Source: Sphingobacterium sp. B16(2022) (lineage in GTDB: Bacteria > Bacteroidota > Bacteroidia > Sphingobacteriales > Sphingobacteriaceae). From it: a stretch of DNA of 64,000 bases. The first letter of the stretch is position 1, and each line of letters starts with the position of its first letter. A program made the translations under genes and the position numbers. Shown here one piece after another: positions 1 to 8,886 of this stretch. Location of the stretch: the NCBI RefSeq assembly GCF_012030425.1, contig NZ_JAAUVN010000001.1, positions 992,001 to 1,056,000 of the forward strand. The letters run 5' to 3'. Below the pieces are notes generated by a model, which worked only from the letters and a program-made list of their open reading frames with translations, was not told where the DNA came from and searched no databases.

Positions 1-2916
1 CTGGAAATGAGACCTGATACTCGTATACTAGAAGAGGTAAATATCCAAACCGGATACCAAGCAATACCTAAGGAAAGAGCTACAGGTTCTTTTGAACAAG
101 TGAACAATAAATTATTCAACCGACAGATTGGTATGGACGTTATCAGCAGATTAGACGGTATCATGCCCAATCTTTTATTTGATAAGCGTGGTGGAAATGA
201 ATCAAATATGATTTTAAGAGGAGTAGGAAGCTTAGAGGGGTCGCAAGCGACAGCTCCATTGATAGTTCTTGATAATTTTCCGTTCGAAGGGGATCTCAGT
301 AGTATCAATCCCAATGATGTGGAAAGTGTAACCATGCTGAAAGATGCAGCTGCCTCATCCATCTGGGGAGCAAAAGCTGGTAATGGTGTTTTAGTCATCA
401 CGACAAAAAAAGGTAGTCTATCTTCCAAATGGAGACTTTCTATGACTGTAAACACAACATTCACGGAAAAGCCTGATCTTTTTTATTTACCGCAGATGAC
501 TTCTAGTGAGTTTATAGATGTGGAAAGATTTCTATTTGATAAAGGAGTTTTTAATAACGCTTTGAGTAATAACACTACCCGACCTGTACAGACTCCAGTA
601 GTGGAATTGTTAGAGAAAAATAGAAAGGGGCTGATTTCTGATGATGACCTGGAATTTGAAATTGATCGGTACCGTACCATTGACTTAAGAGACGATCTGA
701 ATCAATATTTCTATCGAACAGGTATCAGCCAGCAATATGCTACTTCTCTGAGCGGTGGAACTGATAAACTCAGTTCCTATATTTCCATGGGATATGATCA
801 TAATGTGTCAAATGCGGTCGGGAATCGATCAAAACGGACCAATTTAAATGTAGAAAATACCTTTAAACCTCTTCAGAAATTGGAATTTAGAGTAGGTGTG
901 AGATATGCTCACCTAGCAAGTGAAAATAATAATTTGGGCGGTCTTTTTATGACAACAAGTCGTCCTATGTATCCGTACGCCGACATTGTCGATGAACTCG
1001 GAAATGCACGGGTAGTAGAGAAAAATTTTAGAAATAATTATCTCGATCAGGTCGATCAACAGGGACATTTATTGGATTGGAGATATAGACCTTATAATGA
1101 GCTGTCTTTAGCAGATAACAACTCTAATACAAATAACCTATTGTTAAGTGGAAGCGTCAAATATGATTTACTACCTTCGCTTTCTGCAGATATACAGTAT
1201 CAGTACAATTATCAACCTGAAACTGGTCGTAACCATTATAGTGAACATAGCTTTTTCAGCCGAAACATGATCAATATGTATAGTTCGGTTACCAATAATA
1301 CCGTCATACGACCTGTGCCAATTGGGGGAATTTTGGATAGATCGCATTCAACCCTAAATTCGAATTCGATTAGAGGGCAATTGGCATATAGTCAAGATTT
1401 TAATGATCAAAACTTCAACGCAATAGGCGGGATGGAGATAAGAGATGTTAAAAGCTCGGGTTTTAATAACCGAGAGTATGGTTATAAGGAAGACTTACTC
1501 TTGAGTTCGCCAGTTGATTATAACAGCAGATTTACTCAGTATGATAATTTAGCTTCGGCAAGTATTATTCCTTTTTCTAATAGTGCTTTTGGAAGGAATG
1601 ATCGCTTTTTATCCTTTTACTTTAATGGTTCCTATATGTTATACAAAAAATATATGCTATCCGCAAGTGTGCGAAGAGATGCGTCTAATTTATTTGGTAT
1701 TGAAACCAATGCAAAATGGAACCCCTTATGGTCAGTAGGTGCTGCTTGGAATTTGCACCATGAATCGTTTATGAAGGAATCTCCGCTACAACTGCTCAAA
1801 ATGAGGGCTACTTATGGTTATAGTGGAAAGGTTCCTGCTGGTTATGGAGCATTAACGACGCTTAAATATAACGGAATTAGTAAGATTGGTAGATTTCCGT
1901 ATGCGGTGGTAGTCAATCCTCCGAATCCACAGTTGAGATGGGAAAAGGTTGCTACGTTAAACCTTGGAATAGACTTTGCTTTAAAAGGAAACTGGCTATC
2001 GGGTAGCATTGAGTATTATGAAAAGAAATCAACTGATTTAATTGCTCCAGTGACTTCAAATATTACAGTAGGATATGCAATGGTTTCCCGTAATAGTGCA
2101 ACAATTTTAAACTCAGGTTTAGATGCGCAGTTGCATGCAGCAAAAAAAATAGGAAACTTGTACTGGAATGGTGATCTAAATATTTCATATAATAAAAATA
2201 GAATTTTGAAATATATGCTTGCCAGTACGAGGTTAAGTAATTGGGTGGGAGCAGGGGTGTCTGTCTCGCCAATTGAAGGTCAAGCTGCTTATCCACTGAT
2301 AAGTTATAAATGGGGTGGATTGACTCCCGAAAATGGAAATCCCGTTGGTTACCTGAATGGTGAAAATACGGTCAATTATGCACAGTTGATTCAGAATGTA
2401 ACAAAAGATGATCTTATCTTCCATGGTTCTGCTTTACCAGAGTATTATGGTGCATTCAGAAATATGCTGTCATGGCGTAATTTGTCTGTCTCAGCAAATA
2501 TTAGTTTTAAATCTAATTACTATTTTCGACGTAAATCAATTGACTATACCCAATTACTAAATGCTAATGCTAGGGTTGGTTATGGCGATTTTAAGGATAG
2601 ATGGCAACAGCCTGGAGATGAAAACAGGACAACAGTTCCGTCAATGCAGTATCCGGTAGATACCAGAAGAAATACCTTTTATCAAAATGCGGAAATTACA
2701 GCAGAAAAGGGAGATCATATACGTCTGCAAGATATCAGTATTAGCTATCTTTTGGCCAATAAAAGTTTGAGTAAACGATTTAAGGATCTTCGTTTAACGG
2801 CTTATCTACGTAATCTTGGTGTTTTATGGAGTGCAAATAAGCTGGCACTAGATCCCGATTTTAGATCTTTACCGCTTCCTGCCAGTTATTCGCTTGGTTT
2901 AACTTCAAATTTTTAA
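1..2916 (+). CDS. SusC/RagA-family TonB-dependent outer-membrane transporter (5' end outside window)
   Basis: TonB-dependent outer-membrane channel of a SusCD nutrient-import pair. The frame is open from base 1, so the gene starts upstream. The ATG at 7 is unlikely to be the start, because a TonB-box-like segment (LEEVNIQTGYQ) appears almost at once, while the signal peptide and carboxypeptidase-regulatory-like domain that normally precede it are missing. Plug-domain signatures follow (ILRGVGSL, LIVLDNFPFEG, then DAAASSIWGAKAGNGVLVI at about residues 112-130), and then a long beta-barrel ending in the usual aromatic C-terminus (LGLTSNF). The SusD partner begins 3 bases downstream, which implies one transcript. 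The substrate cannot be read from the sequence, and no glycoside hydrolase follows in the same operon. Confidence 0.93.
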   Translation: MEMRPDTRILEEVNIQTGYQAIPKERATGSFEQVNNKLFNRQIGMDVISRLDGIMPNLLFDKRGGNESNMILRGVGSLEGSQATAPLIVLDNFPFEGDLSSINPNDVESVTMLKDAAASSIWGAKAGNGVLVITTKKGSLSSKWRLSMTVNTTFTEKPDLFYLPQMTSSEFIDVERFLFDKGVFNNALSNNTTRPVQTPVVELLEKNRKGLISDDDLEFEIDRYRTIDLRDDLNQYFYRTGISQQYATSLSGGTDKLSSYISMGYDHNVSNAVGNRSKRTNLNVENTFKPLQKLEFRVGVRYAHLASENNNLGGLFMTTSRPMYPYADIVDELGNARVVEKNFRNNYLDQVDQQGHLLDWRYRPYNELSLADNNSNTNNLLLSGSVKYDLLPSLSADIQYQYNYQPETGRNHYSEHSFFSRNMINMYSSVTNNTVIRPVPIGGILDRSHSTLNSNSIRGQLAYSQDFNDQNFNAIGGMEIRDVKSSGFNNREYGYKEDLLLSSPVDYNSRFTQYDNLASASIIPFSNSAFGRNDRFLSFYFNGSYMLYKKYMLSASVRRDASNLFGIETNAKWNPLWSVGAAWNLHHESFMKESPLQLLKMRATYGYSGKVPAGYGALTTLKYNGISKIGRFPYAVVVNPPNPQLRWEKVATLNLGIDFALKGNWLSGSIEYYEKKSTDLIAPVTSNITVGYAMVSRNSATILNSGLDAQLHAAKKIGNLYWNGDLNISYNKNRILKYMLASTRLSNWVGAGVSVSPIEGQAAYPLISYKWGGLTPENGNPVGYLNGENTVNYAQLIQNVTKDDLIFHGSALPEYYGAFRNMLSWRNLSVSANISFKSNYYFRRKSIDYTQLLNANARVGYGDFKDRWQQPGDENRTTVPSMQYPVDTRRNTFYQNAEITAEKGDHIRLQDISISYLLANKSLSKRFKDLRLTAYLRNLGVLWSANKLALDPDFRSLPLPASYSLGLTSNF

Positions 2917-2919
2917 ATT

Positions 2920-4278
2920 ATGAATCGTTACTTATATATTCTCTTTATTTGTGCTGGTATATTATCTCATTTATCATGTTCAAAATATCTGGATCAAAAA
3001 CCTGATCAATCCTTGTCGTTACCTGATAACGTCAAAGACCTTACTGCTCTCATGGACTATGAAACCATTATGACACAATATCATCCTGAAGGGGGTGATA
3101 TAAGTGCAGATTATTTCTTTCTTAATGATGCAGCATGGAATGAACAAAGTATTGATGCTCGCAATATGTACGTTTGGGATAGTGAAGCGCAACATAATGC
3201 AGATTGGTCCTATTCCTATGAACGTATATTTAATTGTAATGTAGTGTTAGACAATATCGATAAAGCAAAGTTAGGGAGTTTGACAGAATTTGATAGAATG
3301 GCAACTAAAGGAAGTGCCTTATTTTTTAGAGCCTATACCTTTTTACAATTGGCACAACTTTACTGTCCGCATAACACGGTAAATATGCCTGATTCAGAGT
3401 TCGGTTTAGTACTTAAATTGAAAGCCGATATAAATGAACCCATTATCAGGTCTACTGTTAAAGATACCTATGTACAGATTATTTCAGATTTGATACTTGC
3501 AGCAGAACTTCTTCCTGCAAAGAGAAGTATTCAAACTAGACCTTCAAAAGTAGCGGCATATGCTGCTCTTTCCAGAGTTTATCTATTCATTGGCGATTAT
3601 CTAAAATCGCTTGAATATGCTAAATTATGTCTTGATATCCAGGATGAACTCCTTGACTATAATAATGTGAATGCTAATGCTACTTTGCCCTTTACAATAT
3701 TGAATAGAGAAGTGATTTTTCATGCAATCACGCTATCATCATCGGGTACTCATGCTCAACAGAATGCTTTTGTAGATACAGTATTATTTAATAGTTATGA
3801 AGATAATGACCTTCGGAAAAAGGCATTTTTTCGAAAGGACAATAATGGGTATCATAATTTTAAAGGATATTATAATGGTGATGGATTTAATCTTTTTGCC
3901 GGCCTAGCAGTTGATGAAGTATATCTAAATAAGGCTGAATGTGAAGTCAGATTAAAACAAGATCAACAAGCTTTAACAACCCTTAATCATATCTTAAAGT
4001 TTAGATTACAACAATCACAATTTAGTGTGATAAGAGGACTTCATGGTGATGATTTATTAAGGCGAATATTAAAAGAGCGTGAAAAAGAACTATTATTTCG
4101 GGGAGGAATTCGTTGGCCGGATCTCCGGAGATTAAACTACGAGGGTAAGTTTACAAAAACAATCGTCCGAAATGTAGGAAGTAACAAGTTTGAATTGAAG
4201 CCTAATGATCCGAGATACACCTTGTTACTCCCTTATGATGTAGTTTTAGAGAGCGGAATAAAACAAAATCCGAGGTAA
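2920..4278 (+). CDS. SusD/RagB-family outer-membrane lipoprotein
   Basis: Surface substrate-binding lipoprotein that pairs with the SusC channel immediately upstream (3-base gap). The N-terminus is a lipoprotein signal peptide with its cysteine in the context LSHLSCSKYLDQKP, the classic SusD start. TPR-like helical segments follow, with the family signatures KGSALFFRAYTFLQLAQLY at about residues 128-146 and a C-terminal block (LKEREKELLFRGGIRWPDLRR) that includes the family's E-R-x-x-E-L-x-F-E/R-G-x-R-x-x-D-L-x-R pattern. At 452 residues it is at the short end for the family but appears complete. A strong terminator follows directly, so the SusCD unit probably ends here. Confidence 0.93.
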   Translation: MNRYLYILFICAGILSHLSCSKYLDQKPDQSLSLPDNVKDLTALMDYETIMTQYHPEGGDISADYFFLNDAAWNEQSIDARNMYVWDSEAQHNADWSYSYERIFNCNVVLDNIDKAKLGSLTEFDRMATKGSALFFRAYTFLQLAQLYCPHNTVNMPDSEFGLVLKLKADINEPIIRSTVKDTYVQIISDLILAAELLPAKRSIQTRPSKVAAYAALSRVYLFIGDYLKSLEYAKLCLDIQDELLDYNNVNANATLPFTILNREVIFHAITLSSSGTHAQQNAFVDTVLFNSYEDNDLRKKAFFRKDNNGYHNFKGYYNGDGFNLFAGLAVDEVYLNKAECEVRLKQDQQALTTLNHILKFRLQQSQFSVIRGLHGDDLLRRILKEREKELLFRGGIRWPDLRRLNYEGKFTKTIVRNVGSNKFELKPNDPRYTLLLPYDVVLESGIKQNPR

Positions 4279-4284
4279 AAGAAC

Positions 4285-4318
4285 GGGACATGCCTTTGCA
4301 AGCATGTCCCATTTTTTT
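4285..4318 (+). terminator. Rho-independent terminator after the first SusCD pair
   Basis: A perfect 9-bp stem (GGGACATGC at 4285-4293 with GCATGTCCC at 4302-4310) and an 8-base loop are followed by seven T residues. It lies 7 bases after the SusD stop codon. Confidence 0.9.
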
Positions 4319-4328
4319 ATCCATTCTA

Positions 4329-4670
4329 TTATGGATTGGTATAATCTCCTCTTGTAATGTTTGGATGAGAAGTATTATTCTCCAATGCGGTTTCTAAACC
4401 AGTCACGGCGCTAAAATCTGGCTGTCCGTTTGCATCCTCAGGTGCTGAAACAACACAAACCTTAAGTGATCCACTGCAATTTTCTGTAGAACCATTTGGA
4501 ACCTCAATGTAATCTTCTGGGGCAGTTTGATCTGTGCCATTAAACATCCATTCTTGACTCGTGTTTAATTTCCCATTTTTGTTGCTTGCGTCTTGTTTTG
4601 CATTTGCAACATATACACTTACTGCTAAGATTCCTGCCAACATGGGCAGTACTAATTTTGTTTTTTTCAT
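4329..4670 (-). CDS. Small exported protein, DUF6520-like
   Basis: A 113-residue protein with a clear N-terminal signal peptide (MKKTKLVLPMLAGILAVSVYVANA) and a short mature part rich in Asn, Thr and Asp. The start KxKLVLPMLA and the general layout match the Bacteroidota DUF6520 family as I recall it. Function is unknown. The mature part has two cysteines close together (NCSGSLKVC). It lies 207 bases downstream of a MauE/DoxX-type membrane protein on the same strand and converges on the SusCD pair. Paralogues of this family often sit next to MauE-like proteins, so the two probably act together. The family assignment is from memory and only moderately certain. Confidence 0.7.
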   Translation of the reverse strand: MKKTKLVLPMLAGILAVSVYVANAKQDASNKNGKLNTSQEWMFNGTDQTAPEDYIEVPNGSTENCSGSLKVCVVSAPEDANGQPDFSAVTGLETALENNTSHPNITRGDYTNP

Positions 4671-4877
4671 TTTGTTTAATTTTAGAGTATATAATTTTTG
4701 GTCACCACGTCATCATATACAATTACCCTGTCTTGGCGACTTGCCGTTTAATAGGGATGATTCCATATATGGAACTTTAAAATATCTGAATTGTCGCAAT
4801 CCCAAGCGAACGCAATCGGATATAAAAACATGGAGTTACCATTATTTGAATTCCCGTCGGAATTCACTACGCATAGT

Positions 4878-5354
4878 TTATTTTTTACTTCTATTTAATT
4901 TATAATACATGTATAACGCCACAATACTCACGCTTGCAATAGCAGTGTTGAAATAGAAATGCCGCTGCCAGCTCATTTTTTCAAATATTTTTCCGCACGC
5001 ACAAACCACATAACCATAGAATTCAATATAGGCTAGGTATGCATAGACCGAATAAGCCGTCATCAAAATTGTGCCCGTCCATAAACCCCACCGCCTAGTG
5101 TGATCATTAAACAATAAGCACAATGTACCAAGCTCCAATACGGGAAGTACATAGGACAATATAGGCTTTGACCAATTGGGCAGTGGTTGTCGGCTCAGCT
5201 GTGTATCAAAAACTATATGATTCATAACCTTACCCATACCTGTATTAAAAAATAAGATGATCAGGATTGTTGTGGCTGTCCATATGACAATCCTTTGCAA
5301 AATGCTTTTTATGGAAGAGCTTCTTTTCCAATGGTATGTTATCTGTTCTGACAT
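4878..5354 (-). CDS. MauE/DoxX-family redox-associated integral membrane protein
   Basis: A 158-residue inner-membrane protein with four predicted transmembrane helices (about residues 22-40, 63-82, 90-112, 131-150). A CACGK cysteine motif in the segment YGYVVCACGKIFEKMSW lies just before the last helix. MauE-type proteins are thought to support disulfide chemistry of periplasmic partners. In Bacteroidota they are often encoded beside a thioredoxin-like protein, but none is visible here. The downstream neighbour is a small exported protein with a cysteine pair, a possible partner or substrate. The length fits a single-domain MauE protein. Confidence 0.75.
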   Translation of the reverse strand: MSEQITYHWKRSSSIKSILQRIVIWTATTILIILFFNTGMGKVMNHIVFDTQLSRQPLPNWSKPILSYVLPVLELGTLCLLFNDHTRRWGLWTGTILMTAYSVYAYLAYIEFYGYVVCACGKIFEKMSWQRHFYFNTAIASVSIVALYMYYKLNRSKK

Positions 5355-5627
5355 AATATTCTTTTTAAATTAGCGTCTTACATTTTCTGTCAAATGATTA
5401 AATCAAAATTAAAAAAGTCCCTTTCAACCTACTTTTTGTTTTTCACCTCTTTAACCATTTTGATTTCTAGCCTTCTCTCTTTGCTCCAACCTTCTCTCTT
5501 TTATAACCCTTATACAATCTTTATCAAAGATAGAGCGCATAAGCAGGTGAGCGTTAGGCTGAATGTTGTCTTTGAGTAAGCTATATGTTGTTAGGGAGTG
5601 GTGGGGTAGCGGCTTTGTGCTTTCTTT

Positions 5628-6614
5628 TTAGTGTTTTTGATATTGCGCAAGGGATTGTCCTTTCATCTTTTTGAAAAAACGGTTGAGTTCACTAAGCCCT
5701 GCGAAATTCAATTCATAGGCAAGACCCGATAGGTTATTGTGAAAATGATCGTATTCTCGTAATATCCTTTCAACCAGCAGTTCATTGCGGTAGGTTGACA
5801 GGCTGCAGTGGTAATATTCTTTATGAAGTTTATAGAGCCGGCTGCGGTCTACCTGTACACTTTCTGCAAGGTCTCCGATAAGAGTTTTGTTGCCGTACTG
5901 GTCGATAATGAGTCTTAATATTTCTCGGACATGTTTGATAATAGTAAGCGGTGTATTGATGGATCCGTCTCCCATCATGATTTTGAGTCGAGATAATTTG
6001 ATCAAGTAAATCTGGTGCCGAATCAAAATATGTTCATTGTCCAACACTTTGGGATTTAGATTCTGGAATATCGCATCGAGCTCGTATTTCGTTAATGTAC
6101 CGATCAAGAAATCCACACTCTGCATCGAAATACTATTGCCTACACGCTTTGCCTCCACTAAAGGCATAACAAATTCAAAGCTCCGCGCAATGTTGGGACG
6201 GAACAGACCGGCATCGAGCGTGATGCCTCTCACGATATAATGTCCAATGGGTAGATCGACGTGAAAGTCCGCAACGGATAGGTAGAGATAAGATGCTCTG
6301 TTTTGGTTCAGGGTTAACTTGATATCAAGCAGCTCATCGTGCATGATCAGTGGCTGCTCGCCAATTTCAATCGGATAGCACAGGTGGAGATCTGGTGCAT
6401 GGGATCGAAAAGTGACAGTAGTTGCTTTACTGATCCAAAATTCGAAATAATGAAGGTAGGCATATCGTCCATCGAAAGTCTGTTCGGCAACCAGGTTGCC
6501 GTCAAACTCCCAATAATATGTCTCTGTATTGCGCATGATATAGCTGATTTCTACTTTTGGGTTCATCACTTCCTTTGCCCCGAAGGGTAGGTTTAAAGTA
6601 ATGGTTCTTTTCAT
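5628..6614 (-). CDS. AraC-family transcriptional regulator
   Basis: A 328-residue DNA-binding protein with a C-terminal AraC/XylS double helix-turn-helix. The first HTH is around IGDLAESVQVDRSRLYKLHK and the second around LAYELNFAGLSELNRFFKKM, with the usual final segment (GQSLAQYQKH). The roughly 230-residue N-terminal half is beta-rich and not a recognisable cupin, so I cannot name the ligand. ATG at 6614 is the start. It lies 273 bases upstream of the MauE gene on the same strand and could control it; this is inferred only from position. Confidence 0.85.
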   Translation of the reverse strand: MKRTITLNLPFGAKEVMNPKVEISYIMRNTETYYWEFDGNLVAEQTFDGRYAYLHYFEFWISKATTVTFRSHAPDLHLCYPIEIGEQPLIMHDELLDIKLTLNQNRASYLYLSVADFHVDLPIGHYIVRGITLDAGLFRPNIARSFEFVMPLVEAKRVGNSISMQSVDFLIGTLTKYELDAIFQNLNPKVLDNEHILIRHQIYLIKLSRLKIMMGDGSINTPLTIIKHVREILRLIIDQYGNKTLIGDLAESVQVDRSRLYKLHKEYYHCSLSTYRNELLVERILREYDHFHNNLSGLAYELNFAGLSELNRFFKKMKGQSLAQYQKH

Positions 6615-6667
6615 AATAGGCTTTTGTTAATTTATATCTGGTCAGATTGTTTAGGTCTTTTTTTATA

Positions 6668-6702
6668 AAGCAACGGAACGCTTCTTTCGTTCCGTTGCTT
6701 TA
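6668..6702. terminator. Strong hairpin, probable terminator for the 6785-7171 gene
   Basis: A perfect 14-bp stem (6668-6681 with 6689-6702, core GCAACGGAACG) with a 7-base loop. T-rich sequence follows it on the plus strand, and a weaker T/A tract follows on the minus strand. It separates the two minus-strand genes on either side. Confidence 0.75.
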
Positions 6703-6784
6703 TTTTTCTTGAAATTTTTGATGTTCAAATACACATTTACCTGGTATGGCGGGATGGAAATAACATCGATCGCAAGGTCATTTA

Positions 6785-7171
6785 TTAATAGCTGATTACA
6801 AAGACAAATTCTCCCTCAGCTTGAAGTGCTTCACCAGTAGCAGCACTGCTGTTAATGGGATTGTGTGACTCACCTCTTTTTACTCCTAACACACTGATAC
6901 CCGGACCAGGCTTTTCAGGTTTGACCAGTCTTATCGGCAATTCAAGTGTTAAAGTGAGTGTAAGCTGGTTACTTATAACGAAAATAAAATCATCATCCAG
7001 TGCATCTAACCATTCTTCCTGCTCGCTTGTAAAGTAAAACATGGATTTTAATGTAAGCCTGAATGACTGCTGAAGTGCTTGAATCTGTTGTTTTTTTTGA
7101 AAATCATTTTGTGCGTAAAATTCGAGATACCATACTCGAACACCTTCGGGTGTAAATTCTTTCTTTTCCAT
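6785..7171 (-). CDS. Hypothetical protein, 128 aa, no recognised family
   Basis: A short soluble protein with no signal peptide or membrane segment. The N-terminal half is rich in Gln, Phe and Lys (KKQQIQALQQSFRLTLKSMF), followed by an acidic turn (WLDALDDDFIF), a Thr/Leu-alternating stretch likely to be beta strand (NQLTLTLTLELPIRL), and a Pro/Gly-rich linker before a C-terminal strand (EFVFVISY). I do not recognise it. It is transcribed alone, divergently from the LytTR gene at 7502, with a strong hairpin downstream. Coding potential is inferred from sensible composition and clean boundaries. Confidence 0.55.
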   Translation of the reverse strand: MEKKEFTPEGVRVWYLEFYAQNDFQKKQQIQALQQSFRLTLKSMFYFTSEQEEWLDALDDDFIFVISNQLTLTLTLELPIRLVKPEKPGPGISVLGVKRGESHNPINSSAATGEALQAEGEFVFVISY

Positions 7172-7371
7172 TTTAGTTTTGTTTTTTTAAGATTCTTAAA
7201 TTTCGGTTTACTATTATGGGTTTGCAAATAGTTAAAATGGGTTTTTTACCGAATAGGGAAAGAATAAATACCGAAAAGGGAAAACATAAAATTGATAAAA
7301 ACAACAAAGTGACTGCTGAAATCTCCTGCGTAATTGATATATTGTTTCCTATTTTTTAATTACGAATGTAT

Positions 7372-7403
7372 TTTGCTTATCTAAGCTCATTTAATTATCT
7401 TTG
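7372..7403 (+). promoter_or_regulatory. Bacteroidota-type promoter for the LytTR gene
   Basis: TTTG at 7372-7375 and TATCTTTG at 7396-7403 are 20 bases apart, matching the -33/-7 consensus (TTTG ... TAnnTTTG) of the major Bacteroidota sigma factor. Transcription would begin near 7410, giving a leader of about 90 bases. Confidence 0.6.
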
Positions 7404-7501
7404 AGTTAATCCTAAATTTATGTATAGTATTATCAATTTTATCTTCAACTATTTTTAGTCAAAATTATAACAGAACATTGAAATGTAGTTAACCTCATGT
7501 T

Positions 7502-8407
7502 ATGAAGCGAACTGTAAAAAAAACCATGTGGCTCGTATTTATTCTGCTCAGTGTTGCAGGTGGTCTTGTGATGTATCTCATCAATGAGCACGAAAGCTTA
7601 TTCGAAATTTTAGATGATCAATATCTGCTTAAAAATCTAAGTATCAGCATTGCCTCTGTCGCACTTTTTTTGCTAGTCTCTTATCAATCCAGCAGGTTAG
7701 TATCGAATTTTGTTCCATATGATCAGTCAAAAGTGGCGCATTATTCATGGTATTTTGTTTTACAGTTCTTGATCAGTGGGGGCTTAAGTTTGTTTACCGC
7801 AATCTTCTCGGCAGCGGTGATCGTGTATGCAAATAGCGACAGATGGTTGGGCAATACCTCTTACTTCAGTGTTGACATTTATTTTGTCCTTTTGTCTACT
7901 GTATTTGTTCAGATTGTACTGTTCCTGATTTACTTTTTTGTTAGTAGCGTGCAAGGCCGGCATCGATCTGAAAAGCTTACAGTGCTCTTAGAATCGGAAT
8001 ATATCAAATTATTGCAAGAAGTTTCTGTCCGCAAACTCGAAATGGATAGTCCGGCTCCTGAAAAGCAATATCTACAGGAATTAGATGGCATTGATCTAAC
8101 CGATATTAATTATATCTATAGTGAACAAAAGATTCGCTACATCCAAAGTGAGGTTCGGGGTAAAACCATGTTTGAAGGGTTGACGCTCTCTGAATTAATT
8201 CGAGTGTTGCCTTCGGATCAATTTTTCTTGGCAAGCCGGCATCTTATTATTAACCGCAGTTCTGTTAAATCTTATAGAATATTGAGCAATTATAATATTG
8301 AACTGGAATTAGATCCACCGTTTCATTTGAAAACGACTTTAAGTGAAACAGTAACAAGATTTTTTAAAACCTGGTATATGCGCGGGACGGATGATTTGGC
8401 CGATTAG
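7502..8407 (+). CDS. Membrane-anchored LytTR-domain transcriptional regulator
   Basis: A 301-residue protein. Four hydrophobic helices occupy about residues 9-27, 45-62, 82-108 and 123-148, followed by a short linker and a C-terminal LytTR-type DNA-binding domain. LytTR features are DLTDINYIYSEQKIRYIQ near residues 194-212 (the 'I-x-Y-I-x-S/A' strand) and the FFLASRHLIINRSSV segment near 240-255, which matches the canonical 'F-x-R-x-H-x-S-x-x-V-N' region. There is no receiver domain, so any signal would enter through the membrane part. LytTR proteins fused directly to membrane helices are common in Bacteroidota but poorly studied. The gene stands alone with its own promoter. Confidence 0.8.
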   Translation: MKRTVKKTMWLVFILLSVAGGLVMYLINEHESLFEILDDQYLLKNLSISIASVALFLLVSYQSSRLVSNFVPYDQSKVAHYSWYFVLQFLISGGLSLFTAIFSAAVIVYANSDRWLGNTSYFSVDIYFVLLSTVFVQIVLFLIYFFVSSVQGRHRSEKLTVLLESEYIKLLQEVSVRKLEMDSPAPEKQYLQELDGIDLTDINYIYSEQKIRYIQSEVRGKTMFEGLTLSELIRVLPSDQFFLASRHLIINRSSVKSYRILSNYNIELELDPPFHLKTTLSETVTRFFKTWYMRGTDDLAD

Positions 8408-8517
8408 GCGAAAATATAGATTGCAAGTTTGATGGTTTAACTTGCCAGTTCCGGACATTTTGCGCTGGGGCTGGTATCACTATGCTGTTTATCGAACAGC
8501 CGCAAACATATTGAATA

Positions 8518-8883
8518 ATGAAAAAATGGTTACTAAATATACTTCAATGTATTCAAGATATCTATCAAATTCTGAAAGAAATAAAAGCGCTCTATAATCA
8601 ATTTACAATAGTTACTGCTCATCTACAAACAATTATCCGACTCATAGAAAACTATAATCAACTCGCGGAAGAACGTGAAAAAACAGTTGACATTGATCAG
8701 CACCAGATTAAACTGTTAGATATAGGACAGGTAATGAAGATACTAAATATATCAGAGTCAACTTATTACCGATGGGTGGAGAATGGAGAGCTTCAACCTA
8801 GGAAAAAAGGCAAGCGCCACTATTATTATTTATTTGATTTGCAGGATCAAATCGCAAAATGCAAGTTGAAAGGACGGCTCTAG
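8518..8883 (+). CDS. Excisionase/MerR-like helix-turn-helix protein
   Basis: A 121-residue protein with two parts. The N-terminal 70 residues are a long amphipathic, probably coiled-coil helix (IQDIYQILKEIKALYNQF and onward). The C-terminus is a winged HTH of the HTH_17/excisionase type (LLDIGQVMKILNISESTYYRW, then VENGELQPRKKGKRHYYY, then a short helix). Such proteins accompany mobile elements and small DNA-binding modules in Bacteroidota. The stop codon is only 4 bases before the first unit of the 11-bp TTCG array, so the array is a plausible binding target, though this is inference from position. Confidence 0.75.
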   Translation: MKKWLLNILQCIQDIYQILKEIKALYNQFTIVTAHLQTIIRLIENYNQLAEEREKTVDIDQHQIKLLDIGQVMKILNISESTYYRWVENGELQPRKKGKRHYYYLFDLQDQIAKCKLKGRL

Positions 8884-8886
8884 TTC

